From contig BCLD01000025.1 in NCBI GenBank assembly GCA_001600875.1, positions 102,044 through 166,043 on the forward strand: a stretch of 64,000 nt of DNA. The letters run 5' to 3'. This document shows, in pieces, positions 1 through 12,540 of this stretch. This DNA comes from Solicoccozyma terricola. Taxonomy: Eukaryota > Basidiomycota > Tremellomycetes > Filobasidiales > Piskurozymaceae. The notes under the pieces are model-generated. The model was given only the letters and a program-made list of their open reading frames with translations. It had not been told where the DNA came from and searched no databases. Within the stretch, counting starts at the first letter, position 1. The number at the start of each line of letters is the position of its first letter. Position numbers and translations under genes: made by a program.

Positions 1-336
1 GGAGCCCTCTACCTTCGGTGGACGGTCTTTTCCCTTTTCCTCACCCTGTATTAGACCTAGTTCTGCGTACTATACATCGTCTGCGCATATCAACTCCCTC
101 GATCGATCGTCCTTAGATTAGCTACCTTACGGACAACGATCTCTTCTCTCACTTTCGACCTNCATCTCTCGGCCACCGATCCAGCGTCGCCGATTCTCTC
201 TCTCTCTTGTCGTCAACGTCACTTNGTTCAACTTAACGGCGGTTCTGAATCTAACTGCGAGAGGCCCGATCATTCGTCATCTGCCAACGCTTCTTCGACA
301 ACGATTCCACGGAATCTGAAAGCCCAGCACCTGACA
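1..336 (-). mobile_element. LTR-family copy, minus strand, cut by window edge
   Basis: Read on the minus strand from 336 this begins TGTCAGGTGCTGGG-like and matches most of 757-1112 in reverse complement, including the stretch with the tacagggtgag motif. The two copies therefore sit head to head. It is the 5' part of a long terminal repeat or relic of one; the rest lies outside the window. Two ambiguous bases occur near 163 and 225. No coding potential is seen. Confidence 0.6.
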
Positions 337-512
337 GTTGCATACAATTGATAATATTGCTCGAGGAAGGAGAGCAATGCAAGGGTTCGTACAAAAGGCT
401 ACCTTAAGTACGTAGGACGGACGGGGGAACCTGGCTAATTGCCATACCGTCCGGGCCGTACTGTCTGGAGCTGCATTGTTCCGCAAAGTCCGCTTTGGAT
501 ATGCTGAACGAC

Positions 513-597
513 GTATTGGGGATACGAGCATCATATTGGAGATACTGGCATCGTATTGGAGATACTGATGCTCGTGTTGGAGATACTGATGCTCATG
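513..597. repeat. 21-bp minisatellite, about four units
   Basis: Four imperfect copies of a 21-bp unit with core ttggagatactg lie in tandem, between two head-to-head LTR copies. The rest of 337-756 holds no gene that I can recognise. Confidence 0.7.
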
Positions 598-756
598 TTT
601 GACCGATCCGGAACGCCAAGCTGCGGTATCGTCGTAGCATGACTTCTGAACCAAGACTCGATCCAGCATGAGGGTGTGTCAGCGGTGGGAGCATGTCTTG
701 GACGAATCCGGACGGATTCGGATGGATCCATCTGATGGCGACCATGTCTGAGATGG

Positions 757-1366
757 TGTCAGGTGCTGGGCTTTCGGGTTCCGTGGGAGCGGAGGTCGAA
801 GAAAGCGTTGGCAGATGACGAATGATCGGGCCTCTCGCAGTTAGATTCAGAACCGCCGTTAAGGTGATCGAAGTGACGGAGATGACAGGAGAGAGTGAGA
901 GAATCGGGCTGCGCTGGATTGGTGGCCGGAAAGAGATGAAGTAATTGAGGGGCAAAAAGAGAGAAGAGATCGAGGCCCGAAGAGGTAGCTAATCTCAGGA
1001 TGTTCGATAGGGTGAAGTGTTATGTGCAGATGATGTATACTCCGCAGAACTGGGTCTAATACAGGGTGAGGAAAAGGGAAAAGACCGTCTACCGAAAGGT
1101 AGGGCTCCCATATATGTACTCGCGCATATATTGCATAGCGAGATGAAAAGAGAGGAAAAAAGGGATGAAGGATGGCATGCGAGGCCGGTCCCCGGGCGTA
1201 CGTCGTCAGCGAGGGTGACTGGGCGGACGTCTGTCGGAGCGTGAGGACGGCGGACGGTGCTGAGGCGGCCGTTGATGCGTCGATACGTCGACGGTGGGCG
1301 AATATTCGTGGAGCGGAGCACCGCGGAACGGTAAGGAGGAGGCCTGAGAAAGGTCGTATCCTTACA
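757..1366 (+). mobile_element. LTR-family copy (solo LTR or relic)
   Basis: It begins TGTCAGGTGC and ends GTATCCTTACA, so it has TG...CA termini. Its termini and a promoter-like interior (tatactcc followed by tacagggtgag) recur in the copy at 16214-17051. The 3' end stops 12 bp short of the ABC transporter stop codon. No matching 5-bp target duplication is visible (gatgg versus agact), so it may be rearranged. The short open frames inside it are not genes. Confidence 0.6.
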
Positions 1367-1377
1367 AGACTCATGCA

Positions 1378-4300
1378 CTACAACTGAGCCTGCACCAACT
1401 CAAAGTATCTGCCCTTGTGGTCAAGTAGCTCCTTGTGTGATCCACTCTCAACAACCTGACCCTGCTCCATAACCATAATGACATCAGCATTTCTGATGGT
1501 TGAGAGCCGGTGTGCAATCATGATAGTTAAGCTGGAACAACAGAAACATGCTTGAGGAAGTCAGTACATTTTCTTTTTCTAGAACACTTCCACCCACCGG
1601 CCCTTGGATGCATTTTCAAGAGCCTGTTGGACCTTTGCTTCACTGTAATTGTCCAAGGCACTGGTTGCTTCTGTGATGACCAGCACAGAGGATTAGAACT
1701 GACAGCCATGGATTGATGGTATACACTGACCATCAAGCAACAGAATCATTGGATCACGAATAAGGGCTCGGGCAATGCAGATCCTCTGGTATCGATATCA
1801 GCTAGATGAAGTTGAAGAATAATGGGTGTGTAATGGCACACACCTGCTTCTGACCACCACTGAGCCGAGTACCCTTCATTCCAAGCTCTGTGCTCAGTCC
1901 ATCTGGTTCATTGCGAATAAAGTCTGCTATGCTGTAGGAATGAATGTCCCCTCAGTACCATGGTATTACCCCTAGCCTGATACACTGGTAGTTACCATGC
2001 TTGTTCACATGCCCACATGATGGATTCATCTGTGACAGAGTCTGGGTCCTCAGCACCAAGCTAAGGCCATCACGATGTATTAGCATCAAGGTGCGACAAA
2101 ACCATCTTCTCTGCAACTCACTGAGATGTTCCATCTGATACTCCCGTCGAATAACACAGCCTCTTGGCTAACATATCCCATCTTCCTTCTCAGCACATCA
2201 ATATCTATACTTTGAATATCAATGCCATCCAAATAGATGGCACCCTGTGTAGCATCATAAAAGCGCTGGAGGAGAGATAATATGCCTGGAGGATCACGGC
2301 TGTACGTTCAATAGCAGCATGATTGGGATTGACCATTACTTACTACTCTTTCCAGCCCCAGATGTACCACAAATTGCATATGATTTGCCTGGCAACATGT
2401 TAAAGCTGATTCCCTTGAGTACTAGAGTGTCTGGGCGCGCTGGGTAACAGAGCTGGACATTGACACTGTAGATGGAAGTCTAAGCAACTGACCAGAAAAG
2501 GAGAAGATGGACAGCCAGGTCAGATAGAATACACACAAAGAGATACCTAGGCTCATTTGCAGCTGTGGAGATCCCTCAGATGTAGATATGTGTGGTTCTC
2601 GGTCAAGCCAGGCCTGAATGACCTTGGAAGAATGAAATGCTTTTGTAAAATCCTCTCCAAATGTTAAGACTTTGACAGCACCTGCCATTGCAAAGAAGAG
2701 TACATTGGTTGCTCCAATCAAATGGATGAAGTTCTGCAGAATAGATGATGTCAGCAGTTACTTCATGTACACTGGATGTGCCTACTAACAACATGATGTG
2801 ATCCTGTAAAGAGCGTTGCAGCGTAGAAAGTCAACAATGCAGCCATAGCATTGTTTAGCGCTTCTGCAACAGCCATTGCAATAGTTCCCCAAATCAAATA
2901 CTTGTGCCCTCGTCTTTGATTCCGGCATATGGCTTGGAATTCTGCATATGACTGTCCTTCAAGTCCAAGAGATGCAATGAGTTGCACAGAGTTTGCCAAC
3001 TCTGCAATATAGTCAGACTCAAGCTTGTCATTGTTTGTCACTGCTTCATTGAACCTTTTTTGCATTTCAAAGCCCATCTTCCCAGTAATCAAAGATAGAG
3101 CCAACATTGGCAGAGCCATGACCGCTATCCTCCAGCACCATATCGATGCAACCACAGGACCACCAATGATTTGGACCATGGTGAATAGTACTGAACCCTG
3201 CACCCCTCCAAATATGTTTCCTATGTTCTCTGGATGGGTTTCGAGTGCCGCAGTCAGTCCACCTGCTTTGCCTTGGTCACTTTCAAAAAATGAAATCTCC
3301 TGCCTGACAAGTGATCTCAAGGAGTCTCGCTTCAAGATGCGCAAGACCTGTTTCCCGCTGATGGCCAAGGTATAACCTGAGGCAATCCCAATAATCAAGG
3401 ATGGTATGATCATTATGGCATCTCCCATAGCCCATTGATGAACCCTAGGCAAGTTTCCAGTTCCAAAATCAGCAATAGCGATTGGTGCAATGACGAACAG
3501 GGCAAGCCACTGTAAACCTACACCCAATCCACACAATGTACCAATAAGAAATGGACCTTGTGTGGGTTGAAGAGCATGTAGTGGCTTTTGAATCAAGGGT
3601 GGAAGAATCCACTCCTCTTTATGCATCCGTTCAGTGGTGGAGTGTAGAGGTAATGTTGTTAAAGTTGTTGTATTTGAGCCATTGTCCAGCCTTTGAATCT
3701 GAGGTGTTGGTAAATTGTCAAGGCCAGCCCTTGCCATGGTGCGGAATGTACCATTCTGACACTGAGGGTCCATCAATTCATTGTAGGTTCCTTCCTGCAC
3801 AACACATCCACCCTCCATCACAATAACCTTGTCAGCAGCCTTGATTGTGGACAGACGGTGAGCAATCACAATCAGGGTCATCCCTTGCTTTTGCTCTTCC
3901 ATCAGGGTCCGTTGGACTTGGAGTTCTGCATCTGTTGACACTGCAGAAGTTGCCTCATCCAGGATTAAACAGCAAGGACGGCTGACCAAGGCCCGGGCAA
4001 TAGCTATCCGCTGCACTTGACCACCAGAGAGTAACCCCATTCTACCTCCAGTAATTACTTCATCCATACCATTTGGGAGTGTATTGACAAAGTCCCAGGC
4101 TTGGGCTTTCTGAAGGGCTTCCTGACACCTCTCACGTACCAACTGTAACCTTCTTTGTTCCTCAGGTGAATCCTCTTGCAGGTGAATGGGTTTTGCAAGT
4201 TCTGTTCCAACCAATCCAGAGGCTACATTGTCCAAAATAGTGCCAGATAGCAGTTGAGGATTCTGCATTACAACTGCCACTTGGGATCTAAGCCAATGGA

Positions 4301-6109
4301 CATTGAGAGATTGAACATTGTGCCCAGCAAACAGAACAACACCACTACCTTCTACCTGCTCTTCTAGCTTGGAGGGCATGTCCTTGTCACTGTTGCCAAT
4401 ACCTTTCTCTATGTTTGCCAATGCCCCATGCATGTCTTTTTTGTTGTCTGACTTTGGATTGGTCTCAGGTTTGGGGTCATATAGCCGCAGGAGAAGTGCT
4501 GCAATGGTACTCTTGCCCCCTCCGGAAGGTCCAACCAGTGCGGTGAATTTGCCAGGAGCTATAAAGAGATTGACATCTTTTAGGACAGCTATGCTGGGCT
4601 TTGAAGGGTAGGCAAAAGTGATGCCTTGTAGCATAAATGAGGGTTCCCACTGCTGGGTTGGACCTGACAGCAAGCGAAGCCCTTGAGTGTCTCTAACATC
4701 AATGAGTGGCTGCCTCTCAATGTGTTCACGCAGAATCCACAAAGCTTGGGCTCCTTTGAAACAACTGTTGAGATGTGGCAACATGAAGGTGTAGAAGAAC
4801 AATGCTGCACAAAAATTGAAGAACCCCTGAATGCAGTATATCAGTGCTGATGAGTTTGCAAGAGAGAATGTCACCTACAATGGTGAATTGGGCAACAGTC
4901 AGGCCATTTGCAACTTGCAATGAACCATACCAAATCCCAAGGGATGCAATAGCACAAACACCAGGTATAAGTGCACTGCTGTCCAACGCCTCAACAAAAG
5001 CCTTTTTCTTGCTCAGAACATTGAGAGGTTCCAGTATGGCTTTATCAAGTCTTGTAATAAGCCTTGGTCCACAGCTGAAGGATGCCACCACACGGATTGA
5101 AGACACAATTTGTTCAGATAGAGAAGCTGCTCTTCCCTCTAAAGGTGCACAAATGGTGGATTGCTTCTCACAGTAGCGCCTTGTGAGGTAGTTTAGAAGG
5201 ACAAAAGGAATGCAGCCAGCTAGCAGTACTCCACATAGCCTGCCACCACACTTGATGAATACAGTAACAATACACTAGGAAGAGCACACTGGGGCTGCTC
5301 AGACAATATGGACAATTGAAAACATTGCTTTCTAGACTCACTCCAATGATTATGGTTGAAAAGAAAACAACCAGCCCCAATTTATTTGACAGACCCCTTC
5401 GGACAGCTTCTACATCCTTGCTGACTCTAAAGGGGGAATAGGGAGAAGAATGGCACTCAAGGTACCCCATGATTTGAGGAAGTACGGAAGACATACCTTG
5501 TTGCAACCTCACCCACTCCCTGTACTCCAGAATACAAGTTGGGCAAAATGTTTGCAATCATCTTTGGAAAGAATAACTCACAACAATGTCAAAGAAAGTG
5601 TTGTCTTGCACAAGGATGGATGCAAAATACTGCTGTTTGAGCCCAGATGCTAGGCTAGCCCCAGCTACAGATACTGATCATCCAGACGTTCCAGATCAGC
5701 CTGTGTTGCTTTCAGGCTGCAAGGTACACTCTTCTTTGCACTCACAACATATACCCATCAAAGAGAGGAAGATAATTGTCACGGGACATGTCAAAGCAAA
5801 GAGCCATGCATATTTACGTGCGTTTGACATGATCTCAACACTAGTGTGGTTGTGATTCAAGTTACCAAATGCAATTCCCTGAATGTAGTTGCCAAATGGA
5901 AAAGCACAACCTGCCAACATCCCAGAGGCAATGCCAACTACATAGAGGCTGTATGGATGGGTAGCAAATTGAATTGGTTTGTGGATGGAGGGGAATGGGG
6001 GAGCAAAAGAAAGGAAATAAAGACATCCTGAGAGTGTGGAAAAGTGTGGTGGGGGGATTTGGGTTTTGTGATTCTCCCCCTTTTCAGCAATAATGTGGGA
6101 GTCTGACAT
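1378..6109 (-). CDS. Full-length ABC transporter, ABCB/MDR type
   Basis: This is a multi-exon gene for an exporter with the order TMD-NBD-TMD-NBD. NBD1 (about 4640-3750) has Walker [10 protein letters not shown], signature LSGGQ, Walker [10 protein letters not shown] and H-loop AHRLST. TMD2 covers about 3700-2750. NBD2 (about 2410-1378) has Walker [14 protein letters not shown], and a Walker B ILLLDEATSALD that is assembled across an intron, then AHRLSTI and a C-terminal end at the TAG at 1378. Both catalytic glutamates are present. The start is the ATG at 6109; the N-terminal exon has weak similarity to the usual first TMD helices. The longest uninterrupted exon is about 2763-4840. Base composition looks AT-richer than the neighbouring genes, and oppositely oriented LTR copies lie on both sides, which suggests acquisition or transposition of the segment. 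ABCB proteins export hydrophobic compounds or lipopeptide pheromones; the substrate is not deducible here. Confidence 0.85.
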
Positions 6110-6369
6110 AGAGGGTTAGGGGATGAGCTGTGATAACGAAGTTGCAGAGTAGGTAGAGAGCTTGATGTTGTAAGAAAACAGATCACCAATGTCACAGGCT
6201 GTTACCCTCTTCCTATATATTCCTTTGGCTCTTCTAAGGGATGAAAGGAGCTGGAAATGGTGGTGTGAAAGGGATGGCATGACAAATGGGTTGTGTGCTG
6301 GGGATCCTGCTGCACCAGTGCTGCTATACGTACTAAAGGAGTGCATCCGCCCATAAGGACAGCCAAAAG
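6110..6369 (-). promoter_or_regulatory. Upstream region of the ABC transporter gene
   Basis: About 260 bp separate the ATG from the LTR copy at 6370. The region has T/C-rich stretches on the minus strand. No specific element is recognised. Confidence 0.3.
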
Positions 6370-6499
6370 TGTAAGGATACGACCTTTCTCAGGCCTCCTC
6401 CTCACCATTCCGCGGAGCCCCGCTTCACGGATATTCGTCCACCATCGACGTATCAAAGCATCAATGGCAGCCTCAGCACCGTCCACCGTCCTCATGCCT
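6370..6499 (-). mobile_element. Truncated LTR-family copy, inverted relative to 757-1366
   Basis: Reverse complement of 6370-6499 aligns with 1232-1366 with scattered substitutions and ends with the same TATCCTTACA terminus at 6370. Only the 3' 130 bp of the LTR is present. Together with the copy at 757-1366 it forms an inverted repeat around the ABC transporter. Confidence 0.6.
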
Positions 6500-7954
6500 C
6501 CCACTCCCATTCCAGCAGCAGCCTCAATATGATGTCCGAAAGTTAGGAACGGAATGCAAGGTAGATATCCATCGACGACCGTTGGCGGCAGTTGGAATTG
6601 GACCGGAGGGGAAGAGTGCAGTCTTTGAACTGAACTTGTTCAATGATTTAAACCAGGTGTTGACGCCTCGAATGATCAATCCATATGGCAACCAGATTTC
6701 GCTTTGAGTACCCGCTACAGGAGTTCGATAAAGTTCTCCGGCTTGTTTGTCGAGTGACCGCCAGGGCCATCACAACTGCCACCACCACCAAGGCATTCAA
6801 TGTATTACCTACCTGACCGCGCCTGGTACGAGGATATCATCTCTACTTTGTTTCCCATCGACTGGCAACCCTTGATGTTTACTTTTCACTCAGCAGGCGG
6901 GTGACGCGGCTGCAAAATCGCACGGTATCACTACGCGATACCTCGCGATACCCTGCGATACACGGCGAACAATGCATCCCCTACGCCAGAGAATGACAAC
7001 CCCGTTGATTCCAAACATCTCAGGAGGCGAACGGCACCTTCCAGACCCGACACTGATGGTTTTCAATCCATGTCCTATCAACATTTCCCCGCTGAAGAGA
7101 CCGAGAAAAACGTTGGCCATCCTGGGCGACAAACCGAAAACCACTTTTGCTCACGTGACCACTATCGATCGCCGAGTTGGGATCGTAAACAACCTCAACT
7201 GTATTAGTATCATTTGACGAAAACGTCGTCTACACTCATCGAGGGGGATCGTTGATCCACTCGCGATCGATGATTCCACCGCTCTTTGTGGACCACATCG
7301 CTATACCGGCAGCTTGCGCATCATCTGGAGTCACATTCGTTCCTGGAGTCGACCGCTTGCCGACATTACGACCATCAACTGCGTGCGTGCTCTTTCCGGA
7401 ATCACTCGATAGCCCGTTCCCATTACCGTGTGAGCAGTTTCTGGTGTCATGGGGTCACGCACTGGGGTTGATGAAGGAGGTGAGTGGAGAGGTTTCGATG
7501 TGCTGCGGTGGGGACGTTGGGAACGTGTGGTGCGCCGGTGGGAAGCTGGGTGGACGGTGTCTCATATTGTGAACAATTCGGCTTGCTATTGATGAACTTG
7601 CGATCCAGCTTCAAACTCCTGGGTGTATAGTACCTATTCTGATGATTCTAACTCTGCTTCTCACGACAGCACGGCAAAATCAACCCCATCGTCCTTGTCT
7701 TTCAACCGTCCGTTCGATGCTACTGTGTTATGGTGGAAACCGATCTCCTAGGCGAAATCGTTCCGGTAGTCAAGGTGTATTTGCCGGTTTGCACACCGGA
7801 GCAGAAGGTGAGGGTTTGAGTGCTGCACGATTCAGCGTTGACCGTCGGCTCCTCCGTCTGATACTCATACCGTCCGTTTGTCGTTCCATCAACCCAGGAT
7901 CTCCTCGCTCGTCTGCTTTGGTCCTCGACGGTTTTCAACTTCATTGACAACCAG
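6500..7954. other. No recognisable gene
   Basis: Only short overlapping open frames occur, none with recognisable motifs. The last 300 bp may hold the 5' exon or leader of the gene at 7955, because that frame stays open upstream of 7955 without an ATG. Confidence 0.4.
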
Positions 7955-8900
7955 TTGACCTCGCCGGCTCCACACCAACCTGAATCCTCAACCTCCTTGC
8001 AACCGCCACCTCAACATCAACCATCGATCCTTACCCTTCCAAAGACACCTCGTCGTCCTGCCGCTCCCTCTCATCCTCATGGAAATGCACCTACAAAAGC
8101 GGCGGCATCACGTCCTCCTCCCGTCGGTCCGCGTCCCAGTACAATGACTGCTTCCATCGGCGTAGACTTGTTCCGGGGATCCCTGGTTGAAGAAGGTGGA
8201 ATGGCGAGCGACAACAGAGTGCTCGACGATGTTCAACTGAATGCTAGATTGAAGGAAGGAGAGATAGGAGAACATGGCCGGCATCTGCAAAAGCGACCTC
8301 GGATAGACAACGGTATGATTTTTCTGTCATTTCTCGCTTGAAGCTTCACTGATGTGGTTCGAAATAAACCTCCATCAGACTATCCACCCGATCATGTCAT
8401 TCGCAACAGTCGTCACGAACTCGCACATTCACCTCTATACCCGTCATCCGACCTCCCTCGCGGTCCGGAACCTTCACTTCAGCCTCAGTACCCGCTTGAT
8501 CGCAACGTACCTCCCAAGCACCACGTCACCTTCCTCCCTCAATCACGATCGTGGTATGCTCCCAGCGATATCGGTGGGCAGGGCACGACGTCATTTCCTT
8601 CTGAACCCGGAGCCCATCATGCATCTCACCCCACAGCTGAAGCTCGCAATCGAACTCGCTCGGGATCTCTCGCTCAACCCGACCACCATGCCCATTACCT
8701 AACGGTTAATGCTCCTAATCAAACTCGCTTAGGGACTCTCGGTGTGACATCTCCAGCGGACGAGAGATGGAGGAAAGATGTTCGCGGAGGAGTGATGGTG
8801 GGACGGCCGGGTAATGCGGGTAGGAAGGAAAGGGAATATGCTACGCACGCCAAGCATGGCGGTGCTGCTAGAATGAACTCGCCGAATGATAGACGAGACT

Positions 8901-8931
<31 letters not shown>

Positions 8932-10114
8932 ACACTCCGGCAGCGGTGATCCTGACGTGCACCGAGATCTTAGGCCTGGAACGTTCCACCGTGCTATGTC
9001 CCCACCGCATGTCAACCCTGCGCAAGGTGGAAGGAATGTCACCTTGGCACGTCAACTTGCCCGGAATCCGAATGCGCGATACGCTAGTCCTGCAAACGAC
9101 ACAAATGGCCAACCCGCCAACACCAATGGTGTCCAAAGACGCCATCGTACCGCGCCACCAGCTTCCACGGAGCGCGGCAGCGTCGACGACGATAATGATA
9201 TGCACAATTCGGATGATGGCGAAGTGAATTCGGGTAGCGATGGAGGGAATCCTGTGGATTTCGGTGACCATATGGGTGGTGATGAAGAGCCGACCGAAGA
9301 CACGCAGGATCAAAGACGATTTCGAAAGGATTTCAATACGGAGACGCCTCGCGGCCGCGGAGCATCTCGGGCTGCTATCGCGGGAGACGAAATTAGTCGA
9401 CCAATACCCAAACGCCTCTTGCGTTCCCGGATCGACAATAGCTCCTTACAAGTCGGTAATGGCAACGGTCATAGAGTCACTCGAGAGACGGCTCGACGGC
9501 TTACGCGACAGCAGTCTGAGGCTGTAACGGATGGCGGATTGGGAGCTGGAGGAGCGGATGATGAGGAGGATACCGAGGACACCGACAACCAGCCCGTGAG
9601 TCTATCCTTTCCTGCGCGATCGTCCACGACCGTTCATTGACCGATGTTTCGGCGCCTTCTGTAGCATGGCACACGATGGTACACTCAACCTCGAGGGAAG
9701 AATTGCACCAACTGCGTCAAGTTGCGCATTCCATGCAAAACCAAGCAAATGCTTGGATCGAGCATCTGCGCCGCCTGCAGCGCCGGCAAGAAACGCAACT
9801 GTACCTTCCGAACCTCCTCGTTAGCTGACAAGACGGAGATTATTCACCGCAACTCTACCTACCCTCAAGAAGCTCTGGACATGTTGTTGGACGGTTTTGC
9901 GTACGTCGTGAAGCAGTATAATAGCGGCAAGGATCGGGATCATATGGACACGGCAGCAGAGGACTACGCCCGTGAAGTTCGACAGGTCATTCACCGCCTT
10001 GCCGCCTACCAAGACGAATTCTTCGAGCACGTTGCACCGCAACTGACTTCCGGCGAAAAGTCTCTAGATCTTGACCTCGAGGAGCCGATTCTCGAGCGGT
10101 ACGACTTGGGGTGA
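7955..10114 (+). CDS. Unknown nuclear-looking protein with a Zn-cluster-like motif
   Basis: Three exons can be joined in frame: up to 8312, 8379-9595 and 9665-10114, with introns of 66 and 69 bp; the stop is TGA at 10112. The 5' end is unsure, since 7955 is a TTG preceded by an open frame and a cag that could be an acceptor. The protein (about 670 residues) is low-complexity, with Pro/Ser-rich N-terminus, an uninterrupted run of nine Asp near 8902-8928, and acidic stretches. Exon 3 carries six cysteines spaced C-x2-C-x6-C-x11-C-x2-C-x6-C (CTNCVKLRIPC ... CAACSAGKKRNC), the spacing of fungal zinc binuclear clusters, but at the C-terminal side rather than the N-terminus. A helical tail of about 100 residues follows. 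I do not recognise the family; a DNA-binding role is inferred only from the cysteines. Confidence 0.6.
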
Positions 10115-12540
10115 TAATTAAAGACGATTGGCTTGGATTCTTCAGGGGATAATGGTGCGCCAAGCTGGACTGGATAAGGACGTTGGAGAGCGAGAAATAC
10201 AGCAAGAGGTCGTATTTAGTCCGAACGCTAGAAATCGTTGTAACGTCGTACATGTGTATGATCATCCCGCAACAACACTACATCGACCGAATCGATTCCT
10301 CCATTCGTACAAGCTTCTATCGAATACTACTACACCATCCTAGCCGATGTCCGTTCATTCGATGATCTTGCCTATCCTCACCCTGGGCCGGGGGGCCATC
10401 ATGAACCCGCCGACAGTGATCTGGTCAGATGTCAGATGTGTGGGTTCCACCGTCAAAGCCTCGGTTTCGATAGGGCACTATAAGAACCACATCTACGTTC
10501 GAGAGTGACTAGGGTTGATCCCTTGGTCGCTTTAGGATAGGGAATGGAGAATATCGAGTGGACAGGCAACGTCGGCGCAAGAATTCGGTTCGGCGATCTC
10601 ACAAACCTGGAACTGTGCTCATACTGTACGAGCAAGCTCTTTCGTTCTGCAAACACTTCCGTAAGCGCTCGCATTAGTTGGTACCCAAGTCAGCCAAAGC
10701 GTGGTTAATGCCAGGATCGGTCAGGGTCTGACAGAAGAACCCATCAGGTCGCGCAGGGGCAACTTGGCGAACGCTGCCCCGCAGAATCCACTTTTGGATA
10801 CTGATATGGAGGAACATGGAAGTGGTGGTTATTCGACATATTTCTCCCATGGTTTGTAAACACCCATAGACCAACAGTGTTTGTCAAACATCCTCCATAC
10901 CAGACTCCACCGCAATTCTTGGATGGATTAGAATCGATCGATCGTCGCCTGTGCGGCGGTCGGTCTCTTACGCCAACTCCTCGGAAGCTGCCCCTCCAGA
11001 AGTTATCATGTTACATTCCGGTTCTGATCCTAAAGGTAGGCGATAGCCGAGATAGCCCCTTCATACCGGGATGGGGGTTTGTCACTGGAACCACTTCCAT
11101 CTCCACCTACACGCTAATGTCGGCATATCATGCTCCGTCTGTTGGTGGCGATAGCCGACAGATGGTCCGTATTAGACTCGAGAGTATGAGGCTGTAAACA
11201 TCTATGACGTTTCATGACAGACAGCGCAGTCATACTAATGTATCATGTCCTTGAAACCCGATGGAACTTACCCTGCTGAACACCGGTTCACGATTCAGAC
11301 ACATGTGTACCCTGGGGTCTGTCATTACAGTGATGAACGGTCCGAGGTGATTCAACGTTGGAAGTCAGATGTTTCAGCTCGCGGATTCAGTCACAGTGAT
11401 CTCCGTCGCAACATTCTAGTTTCAAGACCATCCGCACCAGTCATAGGATCCAGTGGAGATGTTTTGGTACATTTGAAATGGAGAGATAAGTGGAAATTCT
11501 CTTTTACCTTTGTAGTCCAAGGAAGATCTATATAAGCCTTGGTGACTACGACGCATCAACATCATGCCAAGTAAAGGAGACTTTTCACGCTGATAGTGAT
11601 CCGCACTGTCAATTCGTCGAGTCCCTGCAAGGATCTGCTACAACTCTGCCACCCACAACGTTTCCACCTTGTCTGTTTCACCACCTCAGCGCCACAGAGG
11701 GTCAGTACGGTGTGTCTTTGAAAATGGGTCTGGTTATGATCTCAACAGCCCCTGCTGTCATGCGTGATTATGCCTATGTCATGGATGACAAGAAGAAGCA
11801 GGTGAGCAACGAACGAGGAGCATCTTGACCACTTGGTCAAACGTCAAGCGACGGGCAGAGCCCCCCAGAAATATTCGAGAGCCATACTGATCTTGGAGTT
11901 GGACGATCCAGCTGTCACATTGGTTCTTCCCGACGTTAATTACCCACAAGCAGGGTGTGAGTCCTCGTTTCCAGAAGGCGGAGGGAGAATGGGAGTCAGT
12001 CTACCCAATCGAACGCACGTCGTTGGGGCCCGGTACCTCCCACATAATCACTGGGGATGCATAAGGATGGGTGCAAACAAACAGGCCCCAGGGTCCACAC
12101 CTCGCGGCGATAGACAACTGTATCATTATTCCAACGCCCATCTAGCAATACAAATCACGTTCGGGCGAGGGAAGGAGGGGGGGGGGGGGGCATTCATCAA
12201 AGTAAGGAATCGTCCATTAATCATAAGGAATCGTCAAAGTCGATCGCATTAAATAAGTGAGAATAGGCTGGTCGTTGATAATCGTGAGTGGTGCCAGGGA
12301 CGCCGATAGGTAGGAATCGGGGTGTGAATGTGGGTCGGGTGGGTGTCGTAAAATTTCGTTGAAGATCGGGTGTTTGATTGACGATGGCATAGCGAATCTC
12401 GCGGCTGTATAGTCGCAAGAGAGACTTGCCGATGTCTAGGGAATTGAGAACGAAGATTGTCGAAAGACATGGTTAGCCAGCGATCGAGGTGTATTGTTAT
12501 ACGCTGCCAGCACAGGTATGATGTTTTCTCACCTTCTAAG
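10115..12540. other. Long stretch without a recognised gene
   Basis: Several plus-strand frames of 95-140 codons (about 10877-11197, 11245-11535, 11490-11828, 11833-12252) overlap or abut, and could be exons of an unknown gene, but no motif or convincing splice chain was found. A G homopolymer lies near 12178-12190. Confidence 0.3.

Noticed and set aside
859..1378. Overlapping minus-strand frames of 127-171 codons
   Set aside because: They lie inside the LTR copy 757-1366, and similar frames recur in its other copies only because the DNA repeats; no protein motif.
8886..8930. Trinucleotide (gac) tract as a CRISPR or satellite array
   Set aside because: It is a short codon repeat encoding Asp within an open frame; no spacers.
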